Shown here in pieces: positions 5,450-6,742 of a stretch of DNA of 6,742 nucleotides. Under the pieces are notes generated by a model that saw nothing but the letters and a program-made list of their open reading frames with translations, was not told the DNA's origin and did no database searches. This DNA comes from Candidatus Omnitrophota bacterium (GTDB lineage Bacteria; Omnitrophota; Gorgyraeia; Duberdicusellales; 4484-171). The position numbers were made by a program, and so were the translations under genes. The stretch covers positions 1 to 6,742 of the forward strand of contig JAUVUO010000068.1 of NCBI GenBank assembly GCA_030601015.1, written 5' to 3'. Position 1 is the first letter of the stretch; the number at the start of each line of letters is the position of its first letter.

Positions 5450-6109
5450 TCAATTTTCTTCTAAAATCTTTTTCTCCCCTTCATTTGAAAATTTTAAAAA
5501 GGCAATACTTGCTGAAATAAATACTACTAAAAACAAATAATTATATATTAAACCAAATATATATACAAAAAATACTGTTTCAAAAATTCCTTTCCTTAAG
5601 GCCATCAAACCAAAAAACCCCATTAACTTAACAACACCTTCTAAAAAGCATAGAAAAACTAATGGCAAACTATACTTAAAATTTTTTAATAAAAATTTAA
5701 TACCTAAAGGAATAGCCGAAAGGTTTATTCTCTTTATGAAAACTACTGGTAATATATATATTGTAAAAGCATAAATAATTATCTGTACAAACACTTCAAT
5801 ATACTTAACTTGAATATAATTTCCTGCATTAATAAAATAAACAACTAGAAAAATAGGTGCATTGATTATCATACTTATAATTAAAAAATTAAATATATGC
5901 TTTCCACTATTTTGCCAAAAAGTCAATTCATCTTTCCCGTATTTAACTAAATTAATAAAATGACTGCAAACTCCAATAGCTAAAATTAAACCTAATACAA
6001 GAAACAATATTTCAAATTTAGGATAACGAAAAACCGTTAAACTTAACAAAACCCAATAAAACCAGTTTGAATTAATCATTTTAACGGCTTTCAATATGCA
6101 ATCTTTCAT
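5450..6109 (-). CDS. Unrecognised multi-pass membrane protein
   Basis: 219 residues, mostly hydrophobic, with five to six likely membrane segments (about 14-29, 33-54, 72-95, 103-125, 147-170, 178-206) and a charged C-terminal tail (NEGEKKILEEN). I do not recognise a family. The IKRINLSAIPLGIKFLLKNF loop (125-144) between segments recalls the cytoplasmic loops of small bacterial membrane proteins with duplicated helix bundles, but no catalytic motif is seen. Start: the ATG has GAGG about seven bases upstream and GGAGG a little farther. An in-frame TGA three codons upstream separates it from the 24-codon mini-ORF, which lies in the same frame. The gene ends in a tandem TGA-TAA. Upstream lies a glycosyltransferase-like scrap and downstream the comM remnant, so it probably arrived as part of a foreign segment and may once have served envelope polysaccharide or lipid modification. 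Confidence 0.7.
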   Translation of the reverse strand: MKDCILKAVKMINSNWFYWVLLSLTVFRYPKFEILFLVLGLILAIGVCSHFINLVKYGKDELTFWQNSGKHIFNFLIISMIINAPIFLVVYFINAGNYIQVKYIEVFVQIIIYAFTIYILPVVFIKRINLSAIPLGIKFLLKNFKYSLPLVFLCFLEGVVKLMGFFGLMALRKGIFETVFFVYIFGLIYNYLFLVVFISASIAFLKFSNEGEKKILEEN

Positions 6110-6115
6110 AATACC

Positions 6116-6190
6116 TCAGACCTCCTCATCCATATCAACTAAATACTTATCTAAATATATTTCTTTATATGTTGTTTGGTTTGGGTTCAT
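6116..6190 (-). CDS. 24-residue mini-ORF coupled to its upstream fragment
   Basis: MNPNQTTYKEIYLDKYLVDM followed by DEEV. Its ATG overlaps the TGA of the upstream glycosyltransferase-like frame (ATGA), a typical translational-coupling junction. Its stop is followed two codons later, in the same frame, by the ATG of the membrane protein gene, and the GAGGAGG at its 3' end may serve that gene's initiation. It could be a real short coupled peptide, a leader, or the former N-terminus of the membrane protein cut off by a TGA. It is acidic and has no recognised motif. Confidence 0.35.
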   Translation of the reverse strand: MNPNQTTYKEIYLDKYLVDMDEEV

Positions 6191-6354
6191 TTGAATTGTT
6201 CCTTTACTTTAGGGCGGGTAAATATTATAAGAATTATAAGCGGTATTAATAAATAAGGACTTATTACATAAATAAATCTAAATCTCCCACCATATATCAT
6301 TGCCACTAGAACATTCATCAATGTTAAAACCAATAAACCATTTAAATAAAAACT
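6187..6354 (-). pseudogene. C-terminal remnant of a membrane protein, possibly ArnT/PMT-type glycosyltransferase
   Basis: A 55-codon open frame runs between stops with no plausible ribosome-binding site or start near its beginning. It contains NGLLVLTLMNVLVAMIYGG (a membrane helix), RFRFIYVISPYLLIPLII and the tail LIIFTRPKVKEQFK, then TGA. A helix followed by G-x-R-F-R-x-x-x-x-x-P-Y-L and a final hydrophobic segment resembles the C-terminus of membrane glycosyltransferases of the ArnT/dolichyl-phosphate mannosyltransferase group, where (D)xRFRxxxxPxL is common. The frame overlaps the last 13 bases of comM, so the rest of the gene is missing and the break lies at the comM 3' end. The 3' part seems to keep its native coupling to the following mini-ORF. 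Confidence 0.45.
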
Positions 6355-6742
6355 TTATCTAAAGCTCGATACTGAATAGCTTCAGATAAATGTTCAGTTT
6401 TAATCTCGTCAGATTCAGCTAAATCCGCGATAGTCCTTGAAACTTTCAATATTTTATCATAAGCCCGGGCACTAAAATTAAAGTATTTTATAGCCGTCTC
6501 TAAAATATCTTTCGTTTCCGTATTCAACGAACAAAATTTTCTTATTTGTTTAGGCCCCATTTGAGAATTAAAAAATATTTTTTCTTTCTTAAACCTATCT
6601 TTTTGAATTAACCTAACCTTCTCTACTCTTTTTTTTATTTCTTGGGACGATTCAGATAAAAAATCATTTGAAAGAAGATCTTTAGTTTCTATATTAGCTA
6701 ACTCGATATGGACATCAATTCTATCAAGAAGCGGGCCGGATA
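6342..6742 (-). CDS. comM: ComM/YifB family Mg-chelatase-like ATPase, C-terminal part (runs off the right edge)
   Basis: The frame is open to the window edge, with 132 complete residues. It begins SGPLLDRIDVHIELANIE, continues through KKRVEKVRLIQKDRF and NSQMGPKQIRKFC, and ends with FSARAYDKILKVSRTIADL (the SARAYDRILKVARTIADL-like lid block with the sensor Arg) and HLSEAIQYRALDKVFI. These are the family's usual C-terminal blocks in order, so this end looks intact. An ATG at 6560 is an internal Met, not the start. ComM is a hexameric helicase that promotes branch migration during natural transformation. The AAA+ Walker region and zinc-type cysteines lie outside the window. The last codons (VFI, TAA) sit at the junction with the glycosyltransferase-like scrap and could have been altered by that event. 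Confidence 0.95.
   Translation of the reverse strand, partial: SGPLLDRIDVHIELANIETKDLLSNDFLSESSQEIKKRVEKVRLIQKDRFKKEKIFFNSQMGPKQIRKFCSLNTETKDILETAIKYFNFSARAYDKILKVSRTIADLAESDEIKTEHLSEAIQYRALDKVFI

Noticed and set aside
6110..6118. TGA read as a sense codon (recoding), joining the mini-ORF to the membrane protein
   Set aside because: The membrane protein itself and the glycosyltransferase-like frame end naturally at TGA. Nothing in the conserved genes shows in-frame TGA, so an alternative code is not supported.
6342..6560. A 72-residue ORF starting at the ATG at 6560
   Set aside because: The same frame is open to the window edge and encodes upstream ComM blocks (SGPLLDRID and following), so this Met is internal to comM.
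5450..6742. A classic insertion element splitting comM
   Set aside because: No transposase, integrase or terminal inverted repeats are seen, and the order of the two comM pieces is wrong for one split gene.

Overview
The window is AT-rich (coding and intergenic) and every convincing protein gene lies on the minus strand, so it reads from right to left. The gene set (separate-subunit acetyl-CoA carboxylase alpha, type IV pilus minor prepilins, membrane-anchored LysM/YkuD L,D-transpeptidase, YuiD-like divergent PAP2 protein, ComM/YifB-type ATPase) fits a low-GC diderm bacterium. An uncultured lineage such as Candidatus Omnitrophota is plausible, but that is inference from gene content and style only. 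GC-rich intergenic repeats at the left edge stand out against the AT-rich background.

Layout in transcription order (right to left): the 3' end of comM enters from the right edge (6742 to 6342). It abuts a small foreign-looking segment made of the C-terminal scrap of a membrane glycosyltransferase-like protein (6354-6187), a 24-codon mini-ORF joined to it by an ATGA overlap (6190-6116), and an unrecognised multi-pass membrane protein (6109-5450). Directly after this comes a decayed second piece of comM (about 5406-5199). It carries the CxC...CxC cysteines and the SGPLLDRID region, with an in-frame stop. Then follow a divergent PAP2 protein (5061-4609), a LysM L,D-transpeptidase (4492-3671) and accA (3621-2656), possibly co-transcribed.

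The accA/pilin boundary (2449-2655) holds a perfect 47-bp palindrome (2539-2585), a second stem-loop followed by T6 in the plus direction (2586-2619), and a good sigma70-type promoter (2500-2528) firing left into a compact three-gene minor prepilin operon: PilV-like (2448-2053), PilW-like (2038-1517) and PilX-like (1524-430). The first two have Ser instead of Gly just before the prepilin cleavage site. The third carries a textbook 12-residue EF-hand/dockerin-type calcium loop and a Gly/Asn-rich beta-repeat tail. The proteins probably form a minor-pilin priming or tip complex for a type IV pilus whose motor and major pilin are elsewhere.

The left 430 bases contain no supported gene but hold two kinds of GC-rich repeat, one ending in a REP-like hairpin.

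The most unusual items are the split comM signature on both sides of a small cassette (with TGA stops only inside the cassette), the Ser(-1) prepilins, the calcium loop in the PilX-like protein, and the 47-bp perfect palindrome. I do not see a complete new defence or mobile system.
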